A stretch of DNA of 64,000 nucleotides from an uncultured Bacillaceae bacterium (GTDB lineage Bacteria; Bacillota; Bacilli; Bacillales; Cytobacillaceae): contig CALKIU010000006.1 in the NCBI GenBank assembly GCA_937995745.1, positions 1 to 64,000 on the forward strand. The letters are read 5' to 3'. Both the position numbers and the translations under genes were made by a program. Positions within the stretch are counted from its first letter, which is position 1; each line of letters begins with the position of its first letter. The notes under the pieces are model-generated. The model had not been told where the DNA came from, did not search any database, and saw only the letters and a list, made by a program, of their open reading frames with translations. Below are positions 16,844 through 26,210 of this stretch, one piece after another.

Positions 16844-17605
16844 TTGGCAGCGACACATTTATTTTTTAACACGGAGATCGGGGTGAAAAAACCTGAAAAC
16901 ATCCGCAACAAAAATCAAAGCTGCCCGTTTTGCGAGCGGGATAAACTCACAGATATCATTGATACGGATGGGCCGATCATTCTTTTAAAAAATAAATACC
17001 CTGTCTTGGAGAACGCTTTTCAGACGGTTATTATCGAGACGGATGAATGTTCAAGCGAACTTTCGTTATATTCCGAGGAGCATTTGGTGCGGCTTTTTTC
17101 CTTTGCTCTCAAGCATTGGTTTGCTTATCAGGAGAGCGGCAAATTTAAATCTGTCATTTTCTTTAAAAACCACGGTCCTCTGTCAGGAGGCTCCATTGCC
17201 CATCCCCATATGCAAATTATCGGTCTAAACGATATTAATTATATGGAAAATGTGGCAGTTTCCTCCTTTGAGGGCCTTCCCATCGATGAACAGGACGGTG
17301 TTCTTTTCAACTTGTCGGAAAAACCGCGGGTCGGGTTTTATGAATTCAATGTCCGGATGACGAAGCCGGAACAGTTACCTGTCTTTGCAAAATATGTGCA
17401 AACGGCCGTTCATTACATTTTGAATCATTTCCCGTTTAAATGTAACAGCTATAATTTGTTTTTTTACAATTTGGGAACGTCGATTTACGTAAAAATTATG
17501 CCCCGCTTTGTAACGACGCCGTTATATATCGGCTATTCCATTCCGCAAATCCCCAGCAATCTGCATTGGATCAGAAAAGCTATCATCGAAAAATATTTTA
17601 AATAA
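16844..17605 (+). CDS. GalT/HIT-superfamily protein (DUF4931-like)
   Basis: A 253-residue soluble protein resembling galactose-1-phosphate uridylyltransferase-type nucleotidyl transferases. It has a zinc-type CPFCERD motif near residue 32, a KNKYPVLENAF segment, and a histidine triad-like SIAHPHMQI near residue 126, which supplies the catalytic His of GalT enzymes. TTG at 16844 is chosen because TAGGTG lies seven bases upstream. Substrate unknown. It stands alone between the divergent tup unit and the ger operon. Confidence 0.7.
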   Translation: MAATHLFFNTEIGVKKPENIRNKNQSCPFCERDKLTDIIDTDGPIILLKNKYPVLENAFQTVIIETDECSSELSLYSEEHLVRLFSFALKHWFAYQESGKFKSVIFFKNHGPLSGGSIAHPHMQIIGLNDINYMENVAVSSFEGLPIDEQDGVLFNLSEKPRVGFYEFNVRMTKPEQLPVFAKYVQTAVHYILNHFPFKCNSYNLFFYNLGTSIYVKIMPRFVTTPLYIGYSIPQIPSNLHWIRKAIIEKYFK

Positions 17606-17902
17606 TCACGTTTAAATGACCGGATGCGGTTTCAAAAATAATTTGTTCAAATCGCTGTTGGAAAAGTATTATTTTATTGCGCACGGCGGCGATTTTGCCG
17701 GTTGTCTTCTCTTGTTTACCAGGAGGTATTGCGTTTGCTTGCGGAAGGGGACGGGAGCGGGAAGGTCCTGTTGTTTGTCTTCTTGTCAGGCCGGACGGAA
17801 CGGGGCCGCGTTCCTCCGGCCGTTTACGGTTTTGCGGAAAAGATTTCCGGCGCCGTTCAGTTGTTCAACTCTGTTGCCCGGACCGTCCTTGCGTTCTCCC
17901 GC
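17606..17902. other. 297-base gap downstream of two convergent genes
   Basis: Nothing recognisable. Short plus-strand frames occur but lack translation signals, and I see no clean terminator for either the GalT-like gene or the ger operon. Confidence 0.4.
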
Positions 17903-18982
17903 TTATTCGATGACCCCGGATTGGGTGATTTTTACGGTTGGCTTTATTTCCACTGTTAAATCTTTATAATCTGTGTTTCGCCATTTTTCTATGTCAAAGT
18001 TTCTTATTTTCGTTTTGACGAAGTGGCCGAAACCGGCCGGGTCGACTTCTTTTTCTTTGAAACGGCGAATCAATTTTGTGCATTCTTCTTTTATCATGTT
18101 CTCAAACTCATGTTCCAATTTCTTCATGGTTGCCGGTTTCAGTTCATTGCCGGTAAATTCGTCAATAACCCCGTTCACGTCTATTTCCACCCGGATTTTA
18201 TAAGGATCTTTTTCCATTAATCTAAATTTGCGTTTGGAACGAATGCTGTGCACCGACGCTTTGCCTTCATCAATTTCCACAAGGTACAGCCCTTCGCTGT
18301 ATTCATCGACAAGAAGCTTGAAAAAGAACATTTTGTCCGGAGGCAGATAATCCACGATTTTTCCTTTGCAGAAAAGGTTGATCCCGTCCAAATCGACGAT
18401 TTTACCCGGCTTTCTTTTCAGGCGGGGCATGAACGGGGTCTTTCCCCGTTGATAATAATCAAAAAGGAAACGTTGCAGGTTGGTTTTGGGCAGGTCCCCC
18501 CTGTCAATGTTGTGTTGGATGATGCGGGAAACGAGCTCGACCGTGCTCCGGTAACGATAGTTTTCTTCGAGAAACTCTCTGGCTGTTCCTTCCACAACTG
18601 CCAAATACAGGGTTGAACCGACGCCCGGATCACGCTGAAAAGCATCCACCAATTCAAGGATCCCTTTTCTTTCCGCCAATTCCTCGCCGAACAGGATGAT
18701 GTTGAGACTTCCCGTCACCACCGGATCGGCGGTTTGCCGGCCGATGTCATCGAGAATGGTTTTTTTAATTTCCGATACGGCGGTAAATGTTTTGTCTTCC
18801 GGATCCTTTTCGGGAAGGTAATATGGATAAATAACCGTTCCCCGGATTTTTGTTTCGTCGTAATAATCAAAACCAATCCCGTTTACGAGTGAAATGTCAT
18901 CGAGGATATTTTTTTCCACGCAACCGGACAGGGCAGCCGCCGCCAAAACGGCCATAATGAAAAATTTAAGAAGACGGCCCAC
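17903..18982 (-). CDS. gerC: spore germinant receptor subunit C (lipoprotein)
   Basis: A 359-residue GerAC-family lipoprotein of the spore inner membrane. Signal peptide and lipobox LSGC occur at residues 17-20, followed by EKNILDDISLVNGIGFDYY and the family body with FGEELAERKGI and a conserved C-terminal segment (WRNTDYKDLTVEIKPTVKI). It starts at a GTG overlapping the permease gene by 17 bases. It forms a receptor with the A and B subunits. Which germinant is sensed cannot be told from sequence. Confidence 0.9.
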   Translation of the reverse strand: MGRLLKFFIMAVLAAAALSGCVEKNILDDISLVNGIGFDYYDETKIRGTVIYPYYLPEKDPEDKTFTAVSEIKKTILDDIGRQTADPVVTGSLNIILFGEELAERKGILELVDAFQRDPGVGSTLYLAVVEGTAREFLEENYRYRSTVELVSRIIQHNIDRGDLPKTNLQRFLFDYYQRGKTPFMPRLKRKPGKIVDLDGINLFCKGKIVDYLPPDKMFFFKLLVDEYSEGLYLVEIDEGKASVHSIRSKRKFRLMEKDPYKIRVEIDVNGVIDEFTGNELKPATMKKLEHEFENMIKEECTKLIRRFKEKEVDPAGFGHFVKTKIRNFDIEKWRNTDYKDLTVEIKPTVKITQSGVIE

Positions 18983-20066
18983 TTTTTTTCACCTTCTTTG
19001 CCAACAAGGTCGCCAGGAATATAAGGGGAAGATAGACGAAATCAATATAAAAACCCATTGTTCCGGTTATGGAGGCAAGAAAATTGATCTGTTTTCTCGT
19101 TGAAATCATGGAAACGGCAATTAAACAGAGCAAGGCGAAGACAGGAACGGCGGTTCTTTGCCTAATTGAGAAAACGTGCTTGGCCAGCCGGCTTGCGGCC
19201 CACAACGGAATGCAGACATTGGGCAGGATGACTAAACACCAGGTGGCGACTCCGATATATTCAAACCGTTCCAAAAAAGGCATTTCAATAATTTTCCATA
19301 TTGTCAACGAAGGCCAGATATTTTTTTGAATTTGCGCTTCCGGAAAGTAAGCGAAGGTGATCACCGTCAAATACAAATAAAGGACGGTGCAAACCGCGAT
19401 GGCCAGCTGGGCCCATTTTTGCACTTTTTCCGGCTTTTTGAGAAAAGGATAATAAAACAGAATGAGTTCAAAACCGGTAAACGAAAATGCCATGGTGCGG
19501 CTTCCTTTAAGTAAGTCCGTGAACGAATGGTCAAGGATGGGGAGCAAATTCGCAAAATTGGCATAAGGAAGCGCGAATAAAAAAATGAAAAACACATAAA
19601 CAGACAAAACGGAAGAAATGAAGGCCATTCCGGTTAATACCCGAAACCCGCCCGTCACGACGTAGAGGACAAGAAAGAGAAAAACAAGGGCGAACCAGAA
19701 TGTTTGCAGGCGGGGAAACATCCATACTTGCACAATTTCAATATAACTCCGTAATACGGTGATCATCCCCAAGCCCAAATAGATGATAAAAACGATGCCT
19801 GCAATTTTGGCGGCCCATTTGCCGAAGACAAATTCATGGACGGAAAGAATATCCCCTTCGACGGTGCCGAGCATTTTTACAATCATCCACACGATGAAGT
19901 GGGCGCATACGCCTGTCATAAGAACGGAAATCCAGGCGTCATAGCCTGCTTCTTTTGAGATCAGCCTTTGAAAGGTGAGAATGCCGATCCCGATTTGATT
20001 GGCATAAATGAGAATAAAGGCAAAAAACGGCGAGATCTTGCGGTTTTCCGGAATCTGCATGTTCAT
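18966..20066 (-). CDS. gerB: spore germinant receptor subunit B (permease-like)
   Basis: A 366-residue integral membrane protein of the GerAB/APC-like family with about ten hydrophobic helices. The N-terminus ISPFFAFILIYANQIGIGIL and the interior FTGFELILFYYPFLKKP are typical. This subunit binds the small-molecule germinant. It starts twelve bases after gerA with a GAGGT ribosome site. Confidence 0.9.
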   Translation of the reverse strand: MNMQIPENRKISPFFAFILIYANQIGIGILTFQRLISKEAGYDAWISVLMTGVCAHFIVWMIVKMLGTVEGDILSVHEFVFGKWAAKIAGIVFIIYLGLGMITVLRSYIEIVQVWMFPRLQTFWFALVFLFLVLYVVTGGFRVLTGMAFISSVLSVYVFFIFLFALPYANFANLLPILDHSFTDLLKGSRTMAFSFTGFELILFYYPFLKKPEKVQKWAQLAIAVCTVLYLYLTVITFAYFPEAQIQKNIWPSLTIWKIIEMPFLERFEYIGVATWCLVILPNVCIPLWAASRLAKHVFSIRQRTAVPVFALLCLIAVSMISTRKQINFLASITGTMGFYIDFVYLPLIFLATLLAKKVKKSGPSS

Positions 20067-20078
20067 ACCTGTACCTCA

Positions 20079-21563
20079 CTATTCGTCGATGTCTTTTTTC
20101 TCCTTGGCGGCTTTCCGGCTGAAGCGGGCCGGTTTTTTCGTCCGCAAATATTGCGGGCGTTCACGCAGCGTCGACAAAGGCGGACGCACGAACGCTTCTT
20201 TTAAGTCATGCAGCCGCGGCGGATAGATGGGCTCCAAATAGGGCCTTCCCAAGGAAGTCAGCCGGAGCAGGTGGGTGGTGACAAAGCAGAGACAAACAAC
20301 GATCCCGAGAAGCCCCCATAATTCCGCAAATATTAAAAATGGAAAGCGGAGGAGACGGATCGTGTTTCCGATCCGGTAAACCGGCGTAGTAAAGGATGCC
20401 AATGCGGAAAGAGCGACGATAATGAGAAGAACATTACTTGTCAAACCCGCTTCCACACTGGCCGTTCCAATCACAATCCCGCCGACGATGCCGATGGTCT
20501 GGCCGACCTTTGTAGGCAGACGGGCGCCCGCCTCCCTTAAAAGTTCAATCGTGATTTCGAGAAAAAAAGCTTCCAAGACCGGCGGAAAAGGAATCATTCG
20601 TCGTGAAGCAACAAGGGTATTTAACAGGTCTACAGGTATTAATTGATAATGATACGATAAGATGGCGACATAGGCGGGCGTGGCCAGGACGGAAAAAGCA
20701 ATCGCAAAAAACCGGATGAAACGGATGAATGATGCCAGTATCCAATCGAGCAAATAGTCTTCATAAGAGTTGAAAAATTCCACCAGCGTCGTAGGGGCAA
20801 TCACAGCGTGGGGAGAACCGTCCACCAACAAGACGACTTTTCCTTCGGTAAGGGCCGCCGCCACGCGGTCGGGCCGTTCCGTATCCAACATTTGCGGGAA
20901 CGGCGAATTGGTGTTGTCGGAAATCAACTGCATCACATACGAACTGTCCGTTATTTCGTCGTATTCAATGCCCTCCACGCGCTGGCGCACGGTATTGACA
21001 TTTTCCTCATTGGTGAGCCCTTCAATATAAAGAATCGCCACTCTCGTTTTCGAATATCTGCCGACGATGATTTCCTCGACAATCAATTCTTTTACCGGAA
21101 TTCTTTTTCTGATTAAATTCAAGTTTTGTTTGAGCGATTCAACAAAAGTTTCTTTCGGCCCGAGAACGCTGAATTCGATTTCCGGGAGGCTGATGTTTCT
21201 GACATTTTCTTTTTGTGCGGAAAAAAAGCAGCAGACCCCTTTTTCTCCCTCCACCGTCAGCAAAACCGCACCGTTAAACAGTTTTTGTTCAATTTCGTTT
21301 TTGTTTCTGCTTATGTCAACTTCAGCCAACGGAAGTATTTTTTTGGCATCGCCCAGCTTTTTAAAGTCACCGTTGAGCAGTTTGGGCAGGGCGATTTCGT
21401 GGAGGATTCTTTCATCGACAAGGGAAGTGATATAGAACAAGGTAAAACGCGTTTTTGTTTTTTTATTTTGATAGGAAACCGCTTGAAAATCTTCTGATTT
21501 TTCCAGTATTTCCTTTAAATCCTCGCCCATTATTTGTTTTTTTCTTTTCCAGCCCAGTTTCAT
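20079..21563 (-). CDS. gerA: spore germinant receptor subunit A
   Basis: A 494-residue GerAA-family protein. A soluble N-terminal half contains VDGSPHAVIAPTTLVEFFNS. The membrane part is near residues 285-450 (DWILASFIRFIRFFAIAF, TIGIVGGIVIGTASVEAGL). The C-terminus is basic. The ATG at 21563 follows GAGGAG by eight bases; a TTG one codon earlier opens the same frame. First gene of the gerA-B-C operon on the minus strand. A sigma-G promoter is expected but I could not place it. Confidence 0.92.
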   Translation of the reverse strand: MKLGWKRKKQIMGEDLKEILEKSEDFQAVSYQNKKTKTRFTLFYITSLVDERILHEIALPKLLNGDFKKLGDAKKILPLAEVDISRNKNEIEQKLFNGAVLLTVEGEKGVCCFFSAQKENVRNISLPEIEFSVLGPKETFVESLKQNLNLIRKRIPVKELIVEEIIVGRYSKTRVAILYIEGLTNEENVNTVRQRVEGIEYDEITDSSYVMQLISDNTNSPFPQMLDTERPDRVAAALTEGKVVLLVDGSPHAVIAPTTLVEFFNSYEDYLLDWILASFIRFIRFFAIAFSVLATPAYVAILSYHYQLIPVDLLNTLVASRRMIPFPPVLEAFFLEITIELLREAGARLPTKVGQTIGIVGGIVIGTASVEAGLTSNVLLIIVALSALASFTTPVYRIGNTIRLLRFPFLIFAELWGLLGIVVCLCFVTTHLLRLTSLGRPYLEPIYPPRLHDLKEAFVRPPLSTLRERPQYLRTKKPARFSRKAAKEKKDIDE

Positions 21564-21566
21564 CAA

Positions 21567-21920
21567 GCATTCTCCTCACAATCCGCGGGACTCGCATTGC
21601 AAAAGGGGAAAGCAGGCGGACGCGGGCGGTTGTCCTTTTTCCGCATTTTCTGTAGCCCATTCCTGTTTGTAAAAAACAGTAATTGAAAAAAATCTCTTAT
21701 TTGGAAATCGTTGTTATTTTTACCGTTTGACATTGAATTATTCCGGCCGACGGACCGGACGCACTTCGGGAAAAACGCTTCTCTTAAATGCCGAAAGAAA
21801 ACAGCCGGCCCGTTGGCTGACCATTTTTTTAAAATCGGACATATACGCGGCTATCTCGGGACGCCGCCCCGCCGGCGGAGAGAGGAAGGTTGAACGGGAA
21901 CGCCCCGAACGGTTGAACAG
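21567..21920. other. 354-base promoter region of the ger operon
   Basis: Located between gerA and the yuzL-like gene. No gene-like frame with translation signals. It must hold the ger promoter; no confident sigma-G match was seen. Confidence 0.4.
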
Positions 21921-21946
21921 AAAAAAAGCCGGCAATGATGCCGGTT
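21921..21946 (-). terminator. terminator of the yuzL-like gene
   Basis: CCGGCA and TGCCGG flank a 4-base loop. Seven T residues follow on the minus strand and five on the plus strand, so it may work both ways. It lies about 25 bases past the gene. Confidence 0.8.
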
Positions 21947-21970
21947 TTTGAGAGGTTGAGGGTGAACCGT

Positions 21971-22102
21971 TTATTGTTTGTATTGATTATTTTGGCTGTT
22001 CTTTTTGTCTTTTCTTGCCCGCTCAACGCCCGGTCCCGCGTTTCCTTGGACGCTGGCGGCGCTTACTCCCGCTTTGGAAGGGTTTTTCTTTAATTTTGCC
22101 AC
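21971..22102 (-). CDS. YuzL-like microprotein
   Basis: A 43-residue basic protein, MAKLKKNPSKAGVSAASVQG followed by a Gly/Pro turn and an Asn/Gln/Lys-rich tail. The GTG start follows a strong AGGAGGTGG site, and a clean terminator follows the gene. The N-terminus matches my recollection of the Bacillus YuzL family, whose function is unknown; size and composition are like small spore proteins. Transcribed divergently from fadN. Confidence 0.72.
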   Translation of the reverse strand: MAKLKKNPSKAGVSAASVQGNAGPGVERARKDKKNSQNNQYKQ

Positions 22103-22278
22103 ACTTGCCACCTCCTGTATGTACTCTCTCCAAAGAAGCGTGAACTAATCGTGAAAAAGTGTTTTACAAAAATTGGGCATTTTTATTGCCAGAATTTTCA
22201 AAATCCTTTATAGTTAAAGTAGTCACAATGTTTTTTCAGCGGAAAAAGACAAATCACATTGAACAGGAGGGAATCCGG

Positions 22279-24660
22279 TTGACGCGGCAAATCAAAAAAG
22301 CGGCCGTTCTCGGCGCGGGTGTGATGGGTTCCGGCATTGCCGCCGTACTGGCAAACGCGGGAATTCCCACGTTATTGCTTGATATGGTTCCCGGCGGCCT
22401 GACCGGGGATGAAAGCGGTTTGACGCCGAAAAACATTCGGGAACGAAATCGCATTGCCGAAACCTCGCGCAAAAATCTTTTGAAACAAAAACCCACTCCA
22501 TTGACCGCACCAGAAAACCTCATGTTGATTGAAGCCGGAAATGTTGAAGATGATTTGCATAAATTGAAAGATGTGGATTGGATCATCGAAGCTGTTGTGG
22601 AAAACTTGCCGGTGAAAAAAGCGTTGTTCGCCCGGGTGGATCAATACCGGAAACCGGGCAGCATCGTCAGTTCCAACACTTCCGGACTCAGTGTGGAAGC
22701 CATGGCTGAAGGAAGGTCGGAAGATTTTAAAAAGCATTTTCTCGGAGTCCACTTTTTCAATCCTCCCCGCTATTTAAAACTTCTCGAAGTGATCCCGACG
22801 CAACATACCCGGCGGGACGTGGTGGAATTTGTAAAATCTTTTGCCGCGGACAGGCTTGGCAAGGGGGTCGTGGAAGCCAAGGACACGCCCAATTTTATCG
22901 CCAACCGCATCGGTACATACGGATTGATGATCACGGTCAGGGAAATGCTTGAAGGCCGATACGGCGTCGGGGAAATTGATTCGGTGACCGGCCCTTTAAT
23001 CGGCAGGCCGAAAAGCGCCACGTTTCGCACCCTCGATGTCGTCGGTTTGGACACATTTGTCCATGTGATCCGCAATATGTATGATCGGACGGAAGGAAAA
23101 GAACGGGAAGTTTTTAAAATTCCTTCTTTTATGGAAGAAATGCTGGAAAAAGGATGGCTCGGCAGTAAAACGGGAAGAGGGTTTTATCAGAAAAAAGACG
23201 GTGCCATCCTGGAACTCGATCCGGTGACAATGGATTACGTTCCCCGCAGGAAACTGCAGGCCCCGTCCATTGAACTGGCCAAGCAGGCAAAAGGAAGGGC
23301 GGCCAAGCTGCAGACGCTGCTGTATGCCAATGACCGCGCCGGAAAATTGCTGTGGAAGATTACGAGTCCTGTGTTGGTCTATGCGGCCAACCTGTTGGGA
23401 GTGATTGCCGATACGATTGATTCCATCGACCGGGCGATGAAGTGGGGATTCGGCTGGGAGATGGGGCCGTTTGAGTTGTGGGATGCCATCGGCGTCGACA
23501 AAGCGGTGCAAAAGATGAAAGCGGACGGGATGGAAGTCCCGGCCTGGGTGGAAGAAATGCTGTCCCGGGGCCATGTCTCCTTTTACAAAGAAGATCCGTC
23601 CGGCAACCTCTCCTGCTATCATAACGGCGAGTACCGGATGATCCGGGAGCATCCGAAAGTGATCCATATTCACAAGTTAAAAAAGCAAAACGGTTTTATA
23701 TTCGGCAATTCCGGCGCCAGTCTGGTGGATATGGGAGACGGCGTTGCTTTATTGGAAATTCATTCGAAAAACAATGCCATCGGTCCCGATGTCATCCGGA
23801 TGATTGAAAACGCCATTGATGAAGTGGAGAAAAACTATAAAGGCCTTGTCATCGGCAGCCGGGGAAAAAATTTTTCCGTCGGAGCCAATCTCGCCTTGAT
23901 TTTGATGGAAGCCCAGAACGAAGAAGTCTTTACCCTTGACATGTTTGTGCGCCGTTTTCAGCAGATGGTGATGAAAATCAAGTACAGCAGCAAGCCGGTA
24001 GTCGCCGCACCGTTCGGAATGACCCTCGGAGGCGGCGCGGAAATCTGCCTGGCGGCGGACAAGATCAGGGCCGGTTCGGAAACTTATATGGGGCTTGTGG
24101 AAACAGGCGTCGGACTCATCCCGGGCGGGGCCGGCACGATGCATCTTTATATGAAACATTTAAAAAATCTGCCCCAAGGGGTCGAATTTGACCTGCAAAA
24201 AGTGGCCAACAAAGTGTTTGAAACGATCGCTTTGGCGAAAGTGTCTTCATCGGCCGTAGAAGCGCGCAAATACCATTTCCTCGATGGAAACGACGGAATC
24301 TGCGCCAATGAAGATTACCTGCTTTATGAAGCGAAACAAGACGTTCTCGCTCTTTATGAGCAAGGGTACCGTCCGCCCATCAAGAAAAAAGTGCCCGTCA
24401 CCGGGGAGCCCGGTTATGCGACCCTTCTTGTGGCGGCGCAATCGATGTACCGTTCAGGCTATATTTCGGAGCATGATGTGGAAATTGGCAAAAAACTTGC
24501 CTATGTTCTCTCCGGAGGCAAACTTCCGTACGGCACGGAGGTGGACGAAGAATATTTGCTCGGATTGGAGAGAGAAGCGTTTTTAAGTCTCGTCAGGGAA
24601 CAAAAATCCCAGCAGCGCATGCAGCATATGCTCGTAAAAGGAAAACCGCTGCGAAACTAG
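22279..24660 (+). CDS. fadN: 3-hydroxyacyl-CoA dehydrogenase / enoyl-CoA hydratase FadN
   Basis: A 793-residue fused beta-oxidation enzyme. The N-terminal NAD-binding domain has AAVLGAGVMGSGIAAVLANA and the dehydrogenase motif GVHFFNPPRYLKLLEVIP. Residues near 480-690 form an enoyl-CoA hydratase/isomerase domain (SVGANLALILM, FGMTLGGGAEICLAADKI). The TTG start is set by AGGAGG eight bases upstream and gives the length expected for FadN; the longer frame from 22159 lacks a site. First gene of fadN-fadA-fadE, the B. subtilis order. Confidence 0.93.
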   Translation: MTRQIKKAAVLGAGVMGSGIAAVLANAGIPTLLLDMVPGGLTGDESGLTPKNIRERNRIAETSRKNLLKQKPTPLTAPENLMLIEAGNVEDDLHKLKDVDWIIEAVVENLPVKKALFARVDQYRKPGSIVSSNTSGLSVEAMAEGRSEDFKKHFLGVHFFNPPRYLKLLEVIPTQHTRRDVVEFVKSFAADRLGKGVVEAKDTPNFIANRIGTYGLMITVREMLEGRYGVGEIDSVTGPLIGRPKSATFRTLDVVGLDTFVHVIRNMYDRTEGKEREVFKIPSFMEEMLEKGWLGSKTGRGFYQKKDGAILELDPVTMDYVPRRKLQAPSIELAKQAKGRAAKLQTLLYANDRAGKLLWKITSPVLVYAANLLGVIADTIDSIDRAMKWGFGWEMGPFELWDAIGVDKAVQKMKADGMEVPAWVEEMLSRGHVSFYKEDPSGNLSCYHNGEYRMIREHPKVIHIHKLKKQNGFIFGNSGASLVDMGDGVALLEIHSKNNAIGPDVIRMIENAIDEVEKNYKGLVIGSRGKNFSVGANLALILMEAQNEEVFTLDMFVRRFQQMVMKIKYSSKPVVAAPFGMTLGGGAEICLAADKIRAGSETYMGLVETGVGLIPGGAGTMHLYMKHLKNLPQGVEFDLQKVANKVFETIALAKVSSSAVEARKYHFLDGNDGICANEDYLLYEAKQDVLALYEQGYRPPIKKKVPVTGEPGYATLLVAAQSMYRSGYISEHDVEIGKKLAYVLSGGKLPYGTEVDEEYLLGLEREAFLSLVREQKSQQRMQHMLVKGKPLRN

Positions 24661-24835
24661 TTTGCCGGCAAAAAGTTTGCCTGTTTAAGAGAATTGTTTC
24701 ATTTCAACGGTTGACAAGGTTTGTGAAAATTGGCAACCGGGTGCAAACGGAACATCGCGTAACAGATGAAAAAGAGGGAACAATGCCGACGTTTCCGGAA
24801 AGGAATGGGGGAAAAGGAAGAGAGAGGCGGGGAGT

Positions 24836-25999
24836 GTGGCGGGGGCGGGTACTCCCGTTGGAAAAGCGGATAAAGGGACATTGGCCAATATGCGCCCGGA
24901 CGATCTCGGTGCGCTGGCTGTCAAAGAAACGCTCAGGCGGGCGGGAGATTACCAAGGGAATATTGACGATGTCATTATCGGCTGTGCGATGCCGGAAGCG
25001 GAGCAGGGCATGAATATGGCCCGAAAAATCAGCGCTTTGGCCGGACTGCCGTACGATGTTCCGGCCATTACGATCAATCGTTATTGCTCATCCGGCCTGC
25101 AGGCGATCGCTTATGCCGCCGAACGGATCATGCTTGGGCATGCGGATACGATCATTGCCGGCGGCGCCGAGTCGATGAGCATGGTGCCGATGATGGGCCA
25201 TGTCATCCGGCCCAATGCCGTCTTGGCGGAAACGGCCCCCGAATATTACATGAGCATGGGCCATACCGCGGAAGAAGTGGCAAAAAGATACGGCATCTCC
25301 CGTGAAGAACAGGATGCATTTGCCGTCCGGAGCCACCAAAAGGCCGCCCGGGCGATCGCCGAAGGAAAATTCACCGAGGAAATCGTGCCTGTGGAAGTAA
25401 CGGTCAGGAAAGTTGGCGAAGACAACCGGCTTGTTGAAGAAAAAGTGCTTTTTTCCATGGATGAGGGCGTCCGTCCGGACACGAACATGGAAGTGCTCGG
25501 CACGCTCCGCCCGGCCTTTTCCGTCCATGGAACGGTGACGGCGGGAAATGCCTCCCAGCGGAGTGACGGCGCGGCGACAGTGCTGGTCATGGAGCGGGAG
25601 AAAGCAGAATCTTTGGGATACAAACCGCTTGCCAAATTCCGCTCGTTTGCGGTGGCCGGAGTTCCCCCGGAAATCATGGGCATCGGTCCGGTGGCAGCCG
25701 TTCCCAAAGCGTTGCAGCTGGCCGGGTTGGAACTCTCTGACATCGGTTTGTTTGAGTTGAATGAAGCTTTTGCCTCCCAGGCGGTTGCGGTTATACGGGA
25801 ACTGGGCCTCGATGAAGAAAAAGTGAATGTCAACGGCGGCGCCATTGCTTTGGGCCATCCTCTTGGCTGCACGGGAACAAAACTGACGTTGACACTCCTT
25901 CACGAAATGAGGCGCAGAAACGAACAATTTGGCGTTGTGACGATGTGCATCGGCGGCGGAATGGGAGCTGCCGGAGTGTTTGAACTATTGCCGCAATAA
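24836..25999 (+). CDS. fadA: acetyl-CoA acyltransferase (thiolase) FadA
   Basis: A 387-residue thiolase that releases acetyl-CoA in the last beta-oxidation step. The nucleophile Cys is in NRYCSSGLQAIAYAAERI, the catalytic His in GGAIALGHPLGCTG, and the second Cys in TMCIGGGMGAAG. The N-terminus is odd. The usual start MREAVIVAGARTPVGK appears here as KREAGSVAGAGTPVGK, with AAG where ATG should be. The best available start is the GTG at 24836, inside that first strand. Either the enzyme is slightly shortened or there is a local sequence change. It lies 175 bases after fadN. Confidence 0.85.
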   Translation: MAGAGTPVGKADKGTLANMRPDDLGALAVKETLRRAGDYQGNIDDVIIGCAMPEAEQGMNMARKISALAGLPYDVPAITINRYCSSGLQAIAYAAERIMLGHADTIIAGGAESMSMVPMMGHVIRPNAVLAETAPEYYMSMGHTAEEVAKRYGISREEQDAFAVRSHQKAARAIAEGKFTEEIVPVEVTVRKVGEDNRLVEEKVLFSMDEGVRPDTNMEVLGTLRPAFSVHGTVTAGNASQRSDGAATVLVMEREKAESLGYKPLAKFRSFAVAGVPPEIMGIGPVAAVPKALQLAGLELSDIGLFELNEAFASQAVAVIRELGLDEEKVNVNGGAIALGHPLGCTGTKLTLTLLHEMRRRNEQFGVVTMCIGGGMGAAGVFELLPQ

Positions 26000-26210
26000 C
26001 GAGGACGCAACCGTCGGAAGCAAGACGGACAAAACAAGCAGGCAGGGCGGCCCGTGCCGGTTTGCCATCCCGCCAACGGTGTACGCGGACCGAATCAAAA
26101 TAAGCGGACCGGCATGGCCGCTGCCGGCTTTTAATCAATTCGCGGCAACTGGCGCATAAAAACGGACGAAAGACATGTACGGTGAAATATGCGGAAACGG
26201 AGGAATGTTT

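Noticed and set aside
17702..17959. 85-codon plus-strand frame downstream of the GalT-like gene
   Set aside because: It overlaps the end of gerC, lacks a ribosome site and has biased GC-rich codons typical of a shadow frame.
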